Assembly (NCBI GenBank): GCA_020851465.1
Contig: JADZCR010000010.1
Coordinates: 1-64,000 of the forward strand
Reading direction: 5' to 3'
Source of the DNA: Phycisphaeraceae bacterium
Lineage (GTDB): Bacteria > Planctomycetota > Phycisphaerae > Phycisphaerales > Phycisphaeraceae
DNA: 64,000 nucleotides
Position numbers and translations under genes: made by a program. The notes beneath the pieces are model-generated. The model saw only the letters and a list, made by a program, of their open reading frames with translations. It was not told the DNA's origin and made no database searches. Each line of letters starts with the position of its first letter. Within the stretch, counting starts at the first letter, position 1. Positions 36,697-45,815 of this stretch are shown here, piece after piece.

Positions 36697-38394
36697 ATGG
36701 GTGACTATCTCAGGCACGTGCGGATCATGCGTAATGTCCGTGTGCCAATGCGTGACGGCGTAGAACTGGCGACTAACGTGTATCTGCCACGTGAAGGAAC
36801 GAAGTTTCCCGTCGTCCTTGTGCGCATGGCGTACAACCGTGCTCATATCACCGGCGGCGAGCTAATCGAGCGCGGTCTGGCTGTAGTCTCGCAGGATACG
36901 CGCGGCCGCTATGCCTCCGATGGAAAGTTCTATCCGTTTATTCACGAAACCAACGACGGCTATGACACGCTGGACTGGATTGCACGCCAGCCGTGGTGCA
37001 ATGGGAAAGTCGGGATGTACGGCGACTCCTACCTCGCCAGCGTGCAACTCGCTCTGGCGCATACCAACCACCCGCTGCTCACCGCGCTTAACCCGCGGTT
37101 CATGTCGGCGGATATCTGGCGGCAGGGCTATTACTGCGACGGCGCATTCAGCGAAGCATTGACGTTCAGTTGGCTCTGCCTCGAGGTCGGCTCGCGCACC
37201 AGCGAAGCCAACCTCATGCCTTTTTTCAACATCCCCATGCTGCTCCGGGAGCGGCCGATCGTCGATCTCGACATTAAGAGCGGTAACCGGTCGGAGTATT
37301 ACCGTGACTTCGCCACCAACTACGCGCGAAATCAATTCTGGCGTGATCTTTCCTATCGCGAGACTCTTCCCGCCTGCCGCGTGCCGAGCCTCCTGACCGG
37401 CGGCTGGTATGACTACTACCCCAACGAAGCCTTCCGCATGTACGCGGACCTTCTGTCCGGCGATGCACCGGAAGCAATCAAGCGATCGCATCGCGTACTC
37501 GTCGGCCCATGGACACACGGCATCCACGGAAGATCGAAACTCGGCCAACTCGACTTCGGCCCCGAAGCGACAAAGGAAAACGACCATTCCTCCCGCTGGC
37601 TCGAAACGATGCTCAAGGGCGGTACGCCGCAGGACTATCAGAAAGCACTGATCCGCCTGTTTGTCATGGGTGACAACGTATGGCGTGACGAAAACGAGTG
37701 GCCGCTGGCGCGGACCCAATTCACCAGGTATTACCTGCACTCGCAAGGCAGCGCAAACACCTGCACAGGTGATGGCACGCTCTCCACTTCACCGCCTCAA
37801 AACGAGTCATCCGACAAGTTCACCTACAACCCTGACGACCCGTGTCCCACCATCGGCGGAAATCACTCCGTGGGTACTTATAACCCCGGCCTGTATGAAA
37901 TCTGTCTGCCCGGACCTTACGACCAGGGGCCGGTCGAGACGCGACCCGACGTGTTGTGCTTCACCTTACCCGTACTCGAAAGTGACACGGAAATCACCGG
38001 GCCTGTCTGGGTTCATCTGTTCGCTAGCACTTCAGGACGCGACACCGATTTTGTCGCGCGGCTATGCGATGTGTATCCCGACGGCAGGTCGATCAACATC
38101 ACCGAAGGTGTGCTGCGCGGACGCTTCTACGAACGGAAGTGGGATGCACCGCGACTGCTTGAGCCGGGCGCGATTTACGAGTTCCGCATCGAGCTTCAGC
38201 CGACCGCGAATGTCTGGAAGAAAGGCCACCGGATCCGTGTCAATGTCACCAGCAGCAGTTTTCCGCTTTGGGAGCCTAACCCGAACACCGGCGGCGATCC
38301 TGCCACGGAAACCCGCTGGGAGATCGCGCAACAGACGACCTACCATGATGCGCAACACCCTTCGCATGTGGTGCTGCCAATCATCCCTCGGTAG
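36697..38394 (+). CDS. CocE/NonD family alpha/beta hydrolase
   Basis: The 565-residue protein follows the cocaine-esterase/X-Pro dipeptidyl-peptidase family. RNVRVPMRDGVELATNVYLP opens the hydrolase domain, the nucleophile is Ser111 in VGMYGDSYLASV, and a histidine is likely in VGPWTHGIHGR. The C-terminal jelly-roll domain starts near residue 410 with PVLESDTEITGPVWVHLFAS and ends in a VNVTSSSFPLWEPNPNTG stretch. No signal peptide is seen, so it acts in the cytoplasm. Members hydrolyse esters or acyl-proline peptides, and the substrate here cannot be predicted. It stands alone. Confidence 0.9.
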   Translation: MGDYLRHVRIMRNVRVPMRDGVELATNVYLPREGTKFPVVLVRMAYNRAHITGGELIERGLAVVSQDTRGRYASDGKFYPFIHETNDGYDTLDWIARQPWCNGKVGMYGDSYLASVQLALAHTNHPLLTALNPRFMSADIWRQGYYCDGAFSEALTFSWLCLEVGSRTSEANLMPFFNIPMLLRERPIVDLDIKSGNRSEYYRDFATNYARNQFWRDLSYRETLPACRVPSLLTGGWYDYYPNEAFRMYADLLSGDAPEAIKRSHRVLVGPWTHGIHGRSKLGQLDFGPEATKENDHSSRWLETMLKGGTPQDYQKALIRLFVMGDNVWRDENEWPLARTQFTRYYLHSQGSANTCTGDGTLSTSPPQNESSDKFTYNPDDPCPTIGGNHSVGTYNPGLYEICLPGPYDQGPVETRPDVLCFTLPVLESDTEITGPVWVHLFASTSGRDTDFVARLCDVYPDGRSINITEGVLRGRFYERKWDAPRLLEPGAIYEFRIELQPTANVWKKGHRIRVNVTSSSFPLWEPNPNTGGDPATETRWEIAQQTTYHDAQHPSHVVLPIIPR

Positions 38395-38463
38395 TCACTG
38401 ACCACACGCGGATTTTGGCTGTGGATTACGGATGAGGATTGCTTCGTACCGGCCGTGGTGCGA

Positions 38464-39453
38464 TTATCGCACCTTCACCACGGTTTTACCGATAGCACGC
38501 CCCGACTCCTGCAATCGGTGCCCTTCCGGAATTTCTTCAAGTGAAATTACCTTGCCGACGTGAGGTCTGAGTCGGCCTGCGTCCACCAGCGCGGCGGCGG
38601 CACGCAAGGTCTCACTCTGTGATTCGGGGTGAATCCCGTGAATTGCCGGCACACCCATGAACTCCAGATGCAGTGTTGCGTTTTTACGAAAGAGAGCCGG
38701 ACCGATCTTTGCTGACTCGTTATAGACGATCGTCACCATGCGCCCGTTGATGGCGACGCATTCGAGCGACTTGTCGAACACCTCTCCGCCGACGGTATCT
38801 ACCACCACGGCGCAGCCTTGATTTTTCGTCTCCTGCTGCACGCGAGTGATAAAATCTTCCTGCGCATGGTTGATGATGACGTCCGCACCGATTTTGCGGC
38901 AGAGGTCGATGGTCTCCGGCCGACTCGCGGTCGTGATGACTCGGCAGCCGGCGATTTTGGCCAACTGCACCGCGATGTGTCCCACGCCGCCAGCGCCGGC
39001 ATGGATGAGCACCGTTTCACCCGCCTGAACAGCACCGCGCTTGTGGATGCAATCCCACGCTGTCAGCGTCACCAGAGGCAACGCCGCTGCCTGCACATGA
39101 TCGAGTGAGTCCGGCTTATGGGCCGCGAGACGGTGATCGACCGCGACCCGCTCCGCATTCGCGCCGGGGCGCGCAAGGCTCGGCGAGGCGTATACAGCAT
39201 CTCCCACCTTGAAATGCTGAACATGACGACCAAGCGCCTTGACGATGCCGCTGACGTCATAGCCTTGAATAAACGGCATCTGGCGCACAACGCCGCCGTA
39301 GTTCACCGTCTTGCGGATTTTGTAATCGACGGGATTGATCGCCGTCGCGTAAACCTCGATAAGCAAATCGAGATCACCCACGATCGGCTCAGGCAGATCG
39401 AGGAGTTTGAGCACTTCCGGTGAACCGTGATCCGTGGTGGCCATCGCGCGCAT
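38464..39453 (-). CDS. Zinc-independent quinone oxidoreductase-like MDR protein
   Basis: The 329-residue protein is a medium-chain reductase: GroES-like N-terminal domain (INPVDYKIRKT, QGYDVSGIVKALGRHVQHFK) and Rossmann domain with the NADPH motif AGAGGVGHIAVQLAKIAG near 151-168. The structural zinc cysteines of alcohol dehydrogenases are lacking, as in quinone oxidoreductases. It likely reduces quinones or enones with NADPH. GGAAAGG lies before the ATG at 39453. It is divergent from the sugar phosphate isomerase-like gene, with roughly 170 bp between them. Confidence 0.9.
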   Translation of the reverse strand: MRAMATTDHGSPEVLKLLDLPEPIVGDLDLLIEVYATAINPVDYKIRKTVNYGGVVRQMPFIQGYDVSGIVKALGRHVQHFKVGDAVYASPSLARPGANAERVAVDHRLAAHKPDSLDHVQAAALPLVTLTAWDCIHKRGAVQAGETVLIHAGAGGVGHIAVQLAKIAGCRVITTASRPETIDLCRKIGADVIINHAQEDFITRVQQETKNQGCAVVVDTVGGEVFDKSLECVAINGRMVTIVYNESAKIGPALFRKNATLHLEFMGVPAIHGIHPESQSETLRAAAALVDAGRLRPHVGKVISLEEIPEGHRLQESGRAIGKTVVKVR

Positions 39454-39624
39454 AAAGAATTTTCCTTTCCGTGGAAGTGTAGGGCGTGACGATCGCGCCG
39501 CAAACGGCAGCAGCTCTCAAGCTCGCGGATTGTCCCTCACGGAATGATCCTCTCATTAGCCGAGCTTTGCGACGGACGCAGGATAATTCGTTATATTTCG
39601 ATGATTCACACCAGGAGACTGCTC

Positions 39625-40410
39625 GTGCCACCATCGGTCATCGGCGCCCAGCTCTACACGCTGCGCGATTTTCTCAAAACTCCGCTCGATATCGCCAGGA
39701 CTTGCGCGCAAGTCAAAAAAATAGGCTACGACGCTGTTCAGGTTTCCGCGCTGGGACCTATTGAGGTCAAAGAACTGGCCAAAATTCTCGACGGTGAAGG
39801 CTTGTCATGCGCCGCGACGCACAAGTCGATGGATGACATGAAAAACACCGATGCGATCCTTGACTATCACGCAACCCTCAAGTGTCGTTACACCGCGATC
39901 GGTGGTTTCGGCTGGGGCGGCAAGACACTCGCTGAGTGGCAGACCTTCGTTCGAGATTACAACCTGATCGCCCGGACGCTCGCCGCCAAGGGCCTTCGAG
40001 TCGGCTACCACAACCACGCCCATGAGCTTTGCCGCGTGGCAGACAGCCCGCTCACCATGCCGCTCGAACTGCTCGTCAACACCTGCGAACGATCGGTGTG
40101 GTTTGAGATTGACACCTACTGGATCGCGTTCGGCGGGGGCGATCCCGCTGCGTGGATCGAACGAGTGACGGCCTCCGGCGCTGACCGCATTCCGTGTGTC
40201 CATTTCAAGGATATGCTCATCAGTCCCGACCAGAAGGAGCACAAAATGTGCGAGGTCGGCAGCGGAAATCTCAACTGGACGCGCATCCTCAACGCCTGCA
40301 CCAAGGCTGGCGTCGAGTGGTATCTCGTCGAGCGGGATTCAGGCGATCTGGACCCGTTTGAATCGCTGAAAATCAGCCTCGACAACCTGCGGGCGATGGG
40401 TTTGCACTAA
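39625..40410 (+). CDS. Sugar phosphate isomerase/epimerase-like TIM-barrel protein
   Basis: A GTG at 39625 preceded by AGGAG with a 7-base gap is the best start. It gives 261 residues and begins right at the barrel (PPSVIGAQLYTLRDFLKTPL). Family motifs are KKIGYDAVQVSALGP, the metal-site region GYHNHAHELC, WFEIDTYWIAFGGGDPAAWI and HFKDM, ending in YLVERDSGDLDPFESLKISL. These cover the usual Glu/Asp/His metal ligands of the xylose-isomerase-like (AP_endonuc_2) superfamily. The substrate is unknown, and inositol or keto-sugar metabolism is common for such proteins in Planctomycetota. Confidence 0.88.
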   Translation: MPPSVIGAQLYTLRDFLKTPLDIARTCAQVKKIGYDAVQVSALGPIEVKELAKILDGEGLSCAATHKSMDDMKNTDAILDYHATLKCRYTAIGGFGWGGKTLAEWQTFVRDYNLIARTLAAKGLRVGYHNHAHELCRVADSPLTMPLELLVNTCERSVWFEIDTYWIAFGGGDPAAWIERVTASGADRIPCVHFKDMLISPDQKEHKMCEVGSGNLNWTRILNACTKAGVEWYLVERDSGDLDPFESLKISLDNLRAMGLH

Positions 40411-40493
40411 CGAGGCATACCCGCTGAGGCATTTGCAAAAAACCTCGTGATGAAGGAAGATACACGGCTCAACGAAAACCCCGAGGAAAGCTT

Positions 40494-40820
40494 ATGGCAA
40501 TCAGGATCAAGGCACGCGCGGGCGAGTCAGCCGAGCAGATGATGCGTCGGTTCAAGAAAATGTGCGAGAAGGAAGGTCTGACCAAGGACATCAAGCGCCG
40601 TGCGTATTACGAGAAACCCAGCGAGCGCAAACAGCGATCGCTCCGTAAGTCGATCAAGCGGGCTGAACAGATCGCTCTGGGCGTGCCGCTGAAGAAAGGC
40701 CCGCCGGGCGCCAAGCCTCCCATGGGTGCGCAGCGCGGCGGTCGTCCGGGTGGACGCCCGCAAGGCCGTCAGGGCGGCGGTCGGCAGATGGGTGGCGGTC
40801 GGGGCGGCAAACCCCGCTGA
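40494..40820 (+). CDS. rpsU: Ribosomal protein bS21 with long Gly/Arg-rich tail
   Basis: The first 60 residues are a bS21 protein (IRIKARAGESAEQMMRRFKK, then KDIKRRAYYEKPSERK). Usual bS21 is about 60-70 residues. Here the 108-residue product adds a tail from about residue 66, with a Pro/Lys linker (KKGPPGAKPPMGAQRGG) and repeated RPGGRPQGRQGGGRQMGGGR units. The tail should be disordered and RNA-binding. bS21 sits near the anti-Shine-Dalgarno region of 16S rRNA, so the tail could touch mRNA. GAGGAAAG precedes the ATG. A strong terminator follows 66 bp after the stop, so the gene is probably expressed on its own. Confidence 0.92.
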   Translation: MAIRIKARAGESAEQMMRRFKKMCEKEGLTKDIKRRAYYEKPSERKQRSLRKSIKRAEQIALGVPLKKGPPGAKPPMGAQRGGRPGGRPQGRQGGGRQMGGGRGGKPR

Positions 40821-40886
40821 TTCCGCCTCGCTCCCTGCGTGACCGCAGAAATCGGTCGGGGGAGATTTTCACTTTATGCTGATACC

Positions 40887-40918
40887 AGAGAAGCGGCACG
40901 TGCCGCTTCTCTTTTTTT
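40887..40918 (+). terminator. Rho-independent terminator after rpsU
   Basis: AGAGAAGCGGCAC and GTGCCGCTTCTCT are perfect 13-bp arms meeting at the centre (a short loop forms in practice), followed by seven T residues. It separates rpsU from rsfS. Confidence 0.9.
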
Positions 40919-40950
40919 GTTGCTCCCACAACATCGACGCGACACTTATC

Positions 40951-41427
40951 ATGTCCCGCATGAGCAAACAGTCCGCGAAAAAGTCGGGAACCACCCGGTC
41001 CGTGAAAAAAAGTTCCGCGCCCCGGACGCCTCGCCAGGCAACCTCGGCACGCAGCGGTGATGCGAAACTTCGCAAGTTCGCCATCGAGTCCGCGCGTCTC
41101 CTGTCTGACCTGCACGCGGAAGACGTAGTGCTCTTTGACGTACGCAAGATGAGTGACGTGACCGATTACATCCTCATCGCCACCGGCACCAGCGACCGCC
41201 AGATCCGTTCGCTCGGTGATCGGGTTGAAGAGCTCAGCCGGGAAATGAAGATCGATCGCTACGGACGTGATGCCGACGGATCGGCGACGTGGATTGTCGT
41301 GGATTTCGTGGACACAGTGATTCACCTCTTCGACCCCGCAGCTCGGGCTCATTACGATCTCGAAATGCTCTGGGGTGACGCTCCGAAAGTGAAATGGCGG
41401 CGAGTCACACGATCGGCGGCTGACTGA
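40951..41427 (+). CDS. rsfS: Ribosome silencing factor RsfS
   Basis: RsfS binds uL14 and blocks subunit joining during starvation. The 158-residue product starts at ATG 40951 (or 40960), because the longer reading from 40876 would run through the rpsU terminator hairpin. A Ser/Lys-rich N-terminal extension of about 35 residues precedes the DUF143 domain: RKFAIESARLLSDLHAEDVV, DYILIATGTSDRQIRSLGDR, and WIVVDFVDTVIHLFDPAARA at its end, followed by HYDLEMLWGDAP. All conserved blocks are present. It is flanked by translation and tRNA genes, but tilS is on the other strand. Confidence 0.92.
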   Translation: MSRMSKQSAKKSGTTRSVKKSSAPRTPRQATSARSGDAKLRKFAIESARLLSDLHAEDVVLFDVRKMSDVTDYILIATGTSDRQIRSLGDRVEELSREMKIDRYGRDADGSATWIVVDFVDTVIHLFDPAARAHYDLEMLWGDAPKVKWRRVTRSAAD

Positions 41428-41487
41428 TCCATCACCCGTGATGACATAACAGGCAACCGGAAAGGTGTGCTGCATCGGACAGCGACG

Positions 41488-42522
41488 CTATTTTCGGCGG
41501 ACCTCGACAGCCTCCCGCGTAATCACTGAGACCACACGATTCCCAAACTCAAATCGCCGCTGACCTCCCTGACAGTCCCGCACCGCCCGCACCAGTGACC
41601 CCAGAGGCCGGGTGCCCATTTGATCCGCACCCACTCCCGCATTTTGAAGGAGCTGCCGCAGAACTTCCGCAAGAACCACACGAGGCCAAAGCCTCGCTTC
41701 ATTGCGCGGCACGATCCATGTCGCATTCGTCTCTGTGACGATGTTTAACGCCTGTGCAGCGGCGGCGTCCACCACGCGCCCCACGTCCCGCAGGTGATCT
41801 CCGAACCGCACAGCTCGACGCCCCGCAATCGGACTGATCGCGCGCAACTGCGGCAGCACCTCGTGTCGCAGTCTTGCGCGCAGCCGCGAAATATCCAGAT
41901 TGGTGTGATCTTCGCACCAGGGTTGCTTGATCTGTTTCAGGAACGATTCCGCGGCGGCGTGATCGACAGCCAGCATCGGTCGAAGGATGACGATGCCCTT
42001 TTCGTTGACTCCGCTCCCAGCCGGTCGTCTCCAGGCCATGCCCTGCAAACCTCTGATCGACGCTCCGCGCAGCAGACGCATCAGGATGGTTTCCAGTTGA
42101 TCGTCCGCATGATGGGCGGTCACGATCATGTGGGAGCGACAGGCCTGCGCGGATTCCATCAGCGCGCGGTAGCGTTCCCGCCGTGCCCAGGCTTCGACGT
42201 TTTCCTTCCGGCTGGGCTTGGGCAGGTCGGTTCGACAGAAGGGTACTCCGAGTTCTCCTGCCCATTTTTCGACCAGACGGGCGTCGTTTTCCGCGTGATG
42301 ATCGTCCCGCAGATGGTGCTGCACATGGCCGACACTCAGCCCCAGCTTCCAAGTCCGCCGCCCCGCCAGTGGTGCGATCGCGCGCAGCATCGCCACCGAG
42401 TCCGCCCCGCCGCTGACCGCCAGATGCAGGCGATCTCCCTCACGGACACCGCAGCGGGATTTGAGTGCCTGTGCCACCGCCTTGGCGAAGGGATGCTCGA
42501 CGATGCGCGACAGAGTGGCCAT
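41488..42522 (-). CDS. tilS: tRNA(Ile)-lysidine synthase TilS
   Basis: TilS attaches lysine to C34 of the CAU-anticodon tRNA-Ile so that it reads AUA. From the ATG at 42522 the protein has 344 residues. It shows the PP-loop ATP motif LAVSGGADSVAM (SGGADS at 37-42), VGHVQHHLRDDHHAENDARL, TAHHADDQLETILMRLLRGA and LDISRLRARLRHEVLP. A short C-terminal part replaces the larger TilS-C domain of some species, as in other short TilS forms. A longer reading to 42621 adds only an unrelated segment. Confidence 0.92.
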   Translation of the reverse strand: MATLSRIVEHPFAKAVAQALKSRCGVREGDRLHLAVSGGADSVAMLRAIAPLAGRRTWKLGLSVGHVQHHLRDDHHAENDARLVEKWAGELGVPFCRTDLPKPSRKENVEAWARRERYRALMESAQACRSHMIVTAHHADDQLETILMRLLRGASIRGLQGMAWRRPAGSGVNEKGIVILRPMLAVDHAAAESFLKQIKQPWCEDHTNLDISRLRARLRHEVLPQLRAISPIAGRRAVRFGDHLRDVGRVVDAAAAQALNIVTETNATWIVPRNEARLWPRVVLAEVLRQLLQNAGVGADQMGTRPLGSLVRAVRDCQGGQRRFEFGNRVVSVITREAVEVRRK

Positions 42523-42714
42523 GGTTGAATCATAAATCAGCGGGCTATGAGGCTGCACGGTCGATAAACTTTTATAGGCGGGTATTGCCGCCATGCCGGA
42601 GAGCGTAGAGGTGAAATCCATGTCCGATCATGTCGGCGTCAATCTCCATCAGGCGCATCAAGATGCGGCTGAAGCTGCAGCACGGGGCCGACTCGTCGCG
42701 CAGGGAGGTCAACG

Positions 42715-43311
42715 ATGATCCTCTCCCAGACGCTTATCTCGCTCGCCACGGAAAGACATGGAATGACTCCATCGTCCAGCCATCTCTCAACCGCTATCGG
42801 ACAGGCTGCCCCGATAGTCGCGGAAATCACGCTCAACAAGGACGTGCTCCTCATCATCGGCCTCGGGTTGATCGCCTTCGGGTTTCTCGTCCGCGCCAAT
42901 AGCAAGCCGCGCGTGGACACCAACCTGCTTCCAGAGGAGCAGATTGAGCGGCTCCGCCAGTCGCACGGCATGCGGGGCGATCTGGATCGTGCCATGGAGG
43001 AAATCGAAGATCTGACCAAACGGCTGGGGGATCGGCTGGACCAGAAAAGCCGGAGCCTTGAGCGGCTGCTCGCCGAGGCCGATGAAAAGATCGCTGAGCT
43101 GAAGCGTCTCAAGGGTGAACCCGCCGCACCCGCTGCGCCGTCACCGCTCAAGTTTTCCTCTCATGCAAACGTATCGCCGATGTCCGATGATCCGCTCGCC
43201 CGGTCGGTTTATGATCTTTTCGACGCAGGCCACGCACCGATTGAGATCGCCAAGCGACTCAATGAACAAATCGGCAAGGTGGAATTGATCCTCGCCCTGC
43301 GTCGCGCGTGA
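42715..43311 (+). CDS. Membrane-anchored coiled-coil protein with C-terminal HTH-like segment
   Basis: The 198-residue protein has one membrane helix (KDVLLIIGLGLIAFGFLVRA, near 42-61), a long acidic coiled coil (about 70-138, MEEIEDLTKRLGDRLDQKSR and onward) and a C-terminal helix-turn-helix-like end (YDLFDAGHAPIEIAKRLNEQ, then IGKVELILALRR). This layout resembles DUF6115/DUF2802-type proteins, in which the last segment looks like a Sigma-70-region-4 or response-regulator HTH. GGGAGG precedes the ATG. It lies upstream of dapA on the same strand. No function can be assigned. Confidence 0.75.
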   Translation: MILSQTLISLATERHGMTPSSSHLSTAIGQAAPIVAEITLNKDVLLIIGLGLIAFGFLVRANSKPRVDTNLLPEEQIERLRQSHGMRGDLDRAMEEIEDLTKRLGDRLDQKSRSLERLLAEADEKIAELKRLKGEPAAPAAPSPLKFSSHANVSPMSDDPLARSVYDLFDAGHAPIEIAKRLNEQIGKVELILALRRA

Positions 43312-43479
43312 GTCAGCACAGAAAACGGCACCCCCCCCGACATCTCCTCTGCCGCAGTAGCCGCCCTATCCTGCGGAGGGCGACCATCGCGCATCTTCGA
43401 GGGCAAGGCTGCGTTTTGCCCATCGGCCCGCTCCCATTTAAAGTACGGGGCTTCGCACCCCTGAACCAGAGGTTTCACC

Positions 43480-44355
43480 ATGTTTACCGGCGCCATGACC
43501 GCGATGACCACGCCCTTCCGCGGCGGGCAGATCGATTACGACCTGCTGACAACCCAGGTGCGGTTTCAGATTGAAAGCGGGATCGACGGCCTTGTGCCAA
43601 TGGGCACGACCGGCGAGTCGCCGACACTCAGCCACGAGGAACACCGTCAGGTCATCGAACACGTCGTTCGAGAAGCAAAAAAAGCCAATCGCAAAGTTCC
43701 CGTCATTGCCGGTACCGGTTCAAACTCAACGGCGGAAGCTCTGGAACTCACCGCGCACGCGGCGCAAGTCGGCGCAGACGGCGCGCTGATGGTGAACCCC
43801 TACTACAACAAGCCGACACAGGAAGGGCTGTACCGCCACTTTGCGACGATCGCGGATCAGGTCCGCATTCCGATCGTGCTGTACAACATCCCCGGCCGCA
43901 CGGGTATCACCATGTCGCCGCAGACGGTCGCTCGGCTTAACAAGCACAGCAATATCGTCGGCATCAAGGAAGCAACCGGCTCACTCGACATCGCCAGCGA
44001 GATCGCCTCGCTCTGCGGTATCACGATTCTCTCCGGTGATGACTCGCTCACTCTGCCGCTAATGAGCATCGGCGGCAAGGGCGTCATCAGCGTCCTGTCC
44101 AACATCATTCCCGGTCGTGTGAAGGCATTGACCGCCGCGGCTTTATCGAATCGCTGGGATGAAGCACGCCGGCTGCATCTGGAACTTTTCCCGCTTTTCA
44201 AGGGTATGTTCATCGAAACCAACCCGATCCCGATCAAGACCGCGATGGCGATGATGAAGAAGGACACAGGCGAGCTGCGCCTGCCGATGTGCGAATTGTC
44301 CGAAGGGAATCGCCGTGACCTGGAAAAATTGTTGCGCGATCACCGCTTGCTCTGA
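43480..44355 (+). CDS. dapA: 4-hydroxy-tetrahydrodipicolinate synthase
   Basis: DapA condenses pyruvate with aspartate semialdehyde at the entry of lysine and diaminopimelate synthesis. The 291-residue length is standard. Visible active-site residues are T43-T44 in GTTGESPTLSHEEH, Y109 in NPYYNKPTQEGLYRHF, Y135 in VLYNIPGRTG and the Schiff-base lysine K163 in GIKEATGSLD. AGAGG lies before the ATG. The 168 bp upstream contain no recognisable lysine riboswitch. Diaminopimelate is of interest because planctomycetes do build peptidoglycan. Confidence 0.96.
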   Translation: MFTGAMTAMTTPFRGGQIDYDLLTTQVRFQIESGIDGLVPMGTTGESPTLSHEEHRQVIEHVVREAKKANRKVPVIAGTGSNSTAEALELTAHAAQVGADGALMVNPYYNKPTQEGLYRHFATIADQVRIPIVLYNIPGRTGITMSPQTVARLNKHSNIVGIKEATGSLDIASEIASLCGITILSGDDSLTLPLMSIGGKGVISVLSNIIPGRVKALTAAALSNRWDEARRLHLELFPLFKGMFIETNPIPIKTAMAMMKKDTGELRLPMCELSEGNRRDLEKLLRDHRLL

Positions 44356-44367
44356 CCGCTGTGCAGA

Positions 44368-45651
44368 TCAGGATGGACCGGCCGCAGCCATCTCCGCGCG
44401 CCGGGCGGGGGAGCGGCGAACGCGAATCCAGTCACGGATCTGTTTTTTCTGTCCCGGCCAGGTACTGCTTACACGCGACTTGATGAATACGCCGAACAAT
44501 CCGTCCATCGTCTCCGCCAACCGACGGATCAGCACCAGCCGGTGCTCGATGATTTCACGCGGGGTGGTCGCATCGGGATTTTCCGGTATCGTTGCGCCGG
44601 AGATGATCCACCTATCCGCCTGAAGCGACAGCTCCCACTGCAATCCATCGCCCCCCGTGTCGGCGACCAGCAAACCTGCCTTGCGCGGCCATTTGCCGGT
44701 CAACAGCGCATCGCCCGCCTCGGCCAGTTTCGTCGGCCCTGTCGCGCGAAGCGTCTGTTTGCCTAGCACGTTCCATGCGCAATCCATGTCGAGCGATTTG
44801 TCGATCATCACCGCAAGCTCCGAGCGAACTCGCTTTTCATGAGCGGGCAGCTCGATCAACCCTTCCGAGTTTTCGAGTTTCCACCAGAGCCAGATGAGGA
44901 ACTCATTACCGAGGAAGTCCTTCAGATCGGTGGACGTGTGTGACCAGGGCACCTGCGGGAACTTGAGATCGCGCGGGCCGTCGGCGTTTTCAAGATCGAT
45001 TACGGCTTCGGCGGGAGCAGGAGTGAACTCCGAGGGATGGAAGTCTTCGTAATCCCGCCCCTTGCCCGAAGCACGCAGCCATTCCCCCGCCAGCGCACCA
45101 GCCGAGAGCAGGGAGAGTTTGCAGTTAAAGCTCTGATAAAACTGCGAAGCAAGCAGCTCGATCACCTTGCCTGACGGCACGGAGCAGTAAAGCTCCCGTC
45201 TGGCCAGATCCCAAATCAGCGGAACCGATTTCGACCGCCGATGCTTACCTGCAGCAAGCTCTTCATGAATTTGCTGATTCGCAGTTTCCGCGGCCTCGCG
45301 GCGCTGGGCACGGGAAACGATGCCGCTGGGATTCTCTGCCGCCAATGCTGCTTCGTTCATCCGCTTATAGGCATTTTTGATGGCGGAGGGCACGCGATGC
45401 GAGTCGATCCGCAGGGCAAAGAGCAGCAGCGAACCGTCGTCGCCGTAGCCGTTTTTTTCGTAGCTGAACTGGGTATCGAGCAAATGTTCGCCGGTGGTCC
45501 AGCCGGCCTCGATCTCGTCCGATGCGCCGACCTCGCGCTCACGGAAGGAAAACTCAGCCAGTATTCCCAGCGTGGTTTCATCCACGGCGGCGGGTGCATC
45601 ACCCTCGACGCGGAACCGGCAAAATGTCACTCGGCCTGAATGGAAAGGCAT
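44368..45651 (-). CDS. RdgC-like protein (recombination-associated)
   Basis: The 427-residue protein begins FHSGRVTFCRFRVEGDAP and contains a block resembling RdgC: DEIEAGWTTGEHLLDTQFSY, LLFALRIDSHRVPSAIKNAY, SRAQRREAAETANQQIHEEL and KSVPLIWDLARRELYCSVPS. RdgC forms a ring around DNA and restrains RecA. The C-terminal third is less conserved. It is longer than E. coli RdgC (about 300 residues), mainly in the middle and at the end. It follows iscX and dnaN on the same strand after a hairpin. The family call rests on pattern resemblance only. Confidence 0.55.
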   Translation of the reverse strand: MPFHSGRVTFCRFRVEGDAPAAVDETTLGILAEFSFREREVGASDEIEAGWTTGEHLLDTQFSYEKNGYGDDGSLLLFALRIDSHRVPSAIKNAYKRMNEAALAAENPSGIVSRAQRREAAETANQQIHEELAAGKHRRSKSVPLIWDLARRELYCSVPSGKVIELLASQFYQSFNCKLSLLSAGALAGEWLRASGKGRDYEDFHPSEFTPAPAEAVIDLENADGPRDLKFPQVPWSHTSTDLKDFLGNEFLIWLWWKLENSEGLIELPAHEKRVRSELAVMIDKSLDMDCAWNVLGKQTLRATGPTKLAEAGDALLTGKWPRKAGLLVADTGGDGLQWELSLQADRWIISGATIPENPDATTPREIIEHRLVLIRRLAETMDGLFGVFIKSRVSSTWPGQKKQIRDWIRVRRSPARRAEMAAAGPS

Positions 45652-45682
45652 GGGATGCTTTTCAGTTTGTTAACGATGACGA

Positions 45683-45703
45683 AAGAGCCGCGGCGCGGCT
45701 CTT
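45683..45703 (-). terminator. Hairpin between iscX and the rdgC-like gene
   Basis: AAGAGCCGC and GCGGCTCTT are perfect 9-bp arms with a three-base loop. On the minus strand only a short T run (TTTC) follows, so it may be a weak terminator for the dnaN-iscX unit. Confidence 0.5.
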
Positions 45704-45815
45704 GACTGATGTGACGAATGGTACGAGATAGCGCAGCCGCGCGGCGTTATCGCCAGTTTTTCAACAGTGCGCCAGACCCGCAATGCCGCAAACCGCCGCA
45801 TGGCTCGCGTGAAAG

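Noticed and set aside
43312..43479. Possible lysine riboswitch before dapA
   Set aside because: The stretch is too short and shows none of the conserved lysine-aptamer helices. Only a small GGGG/CCCC hairpin is visible.
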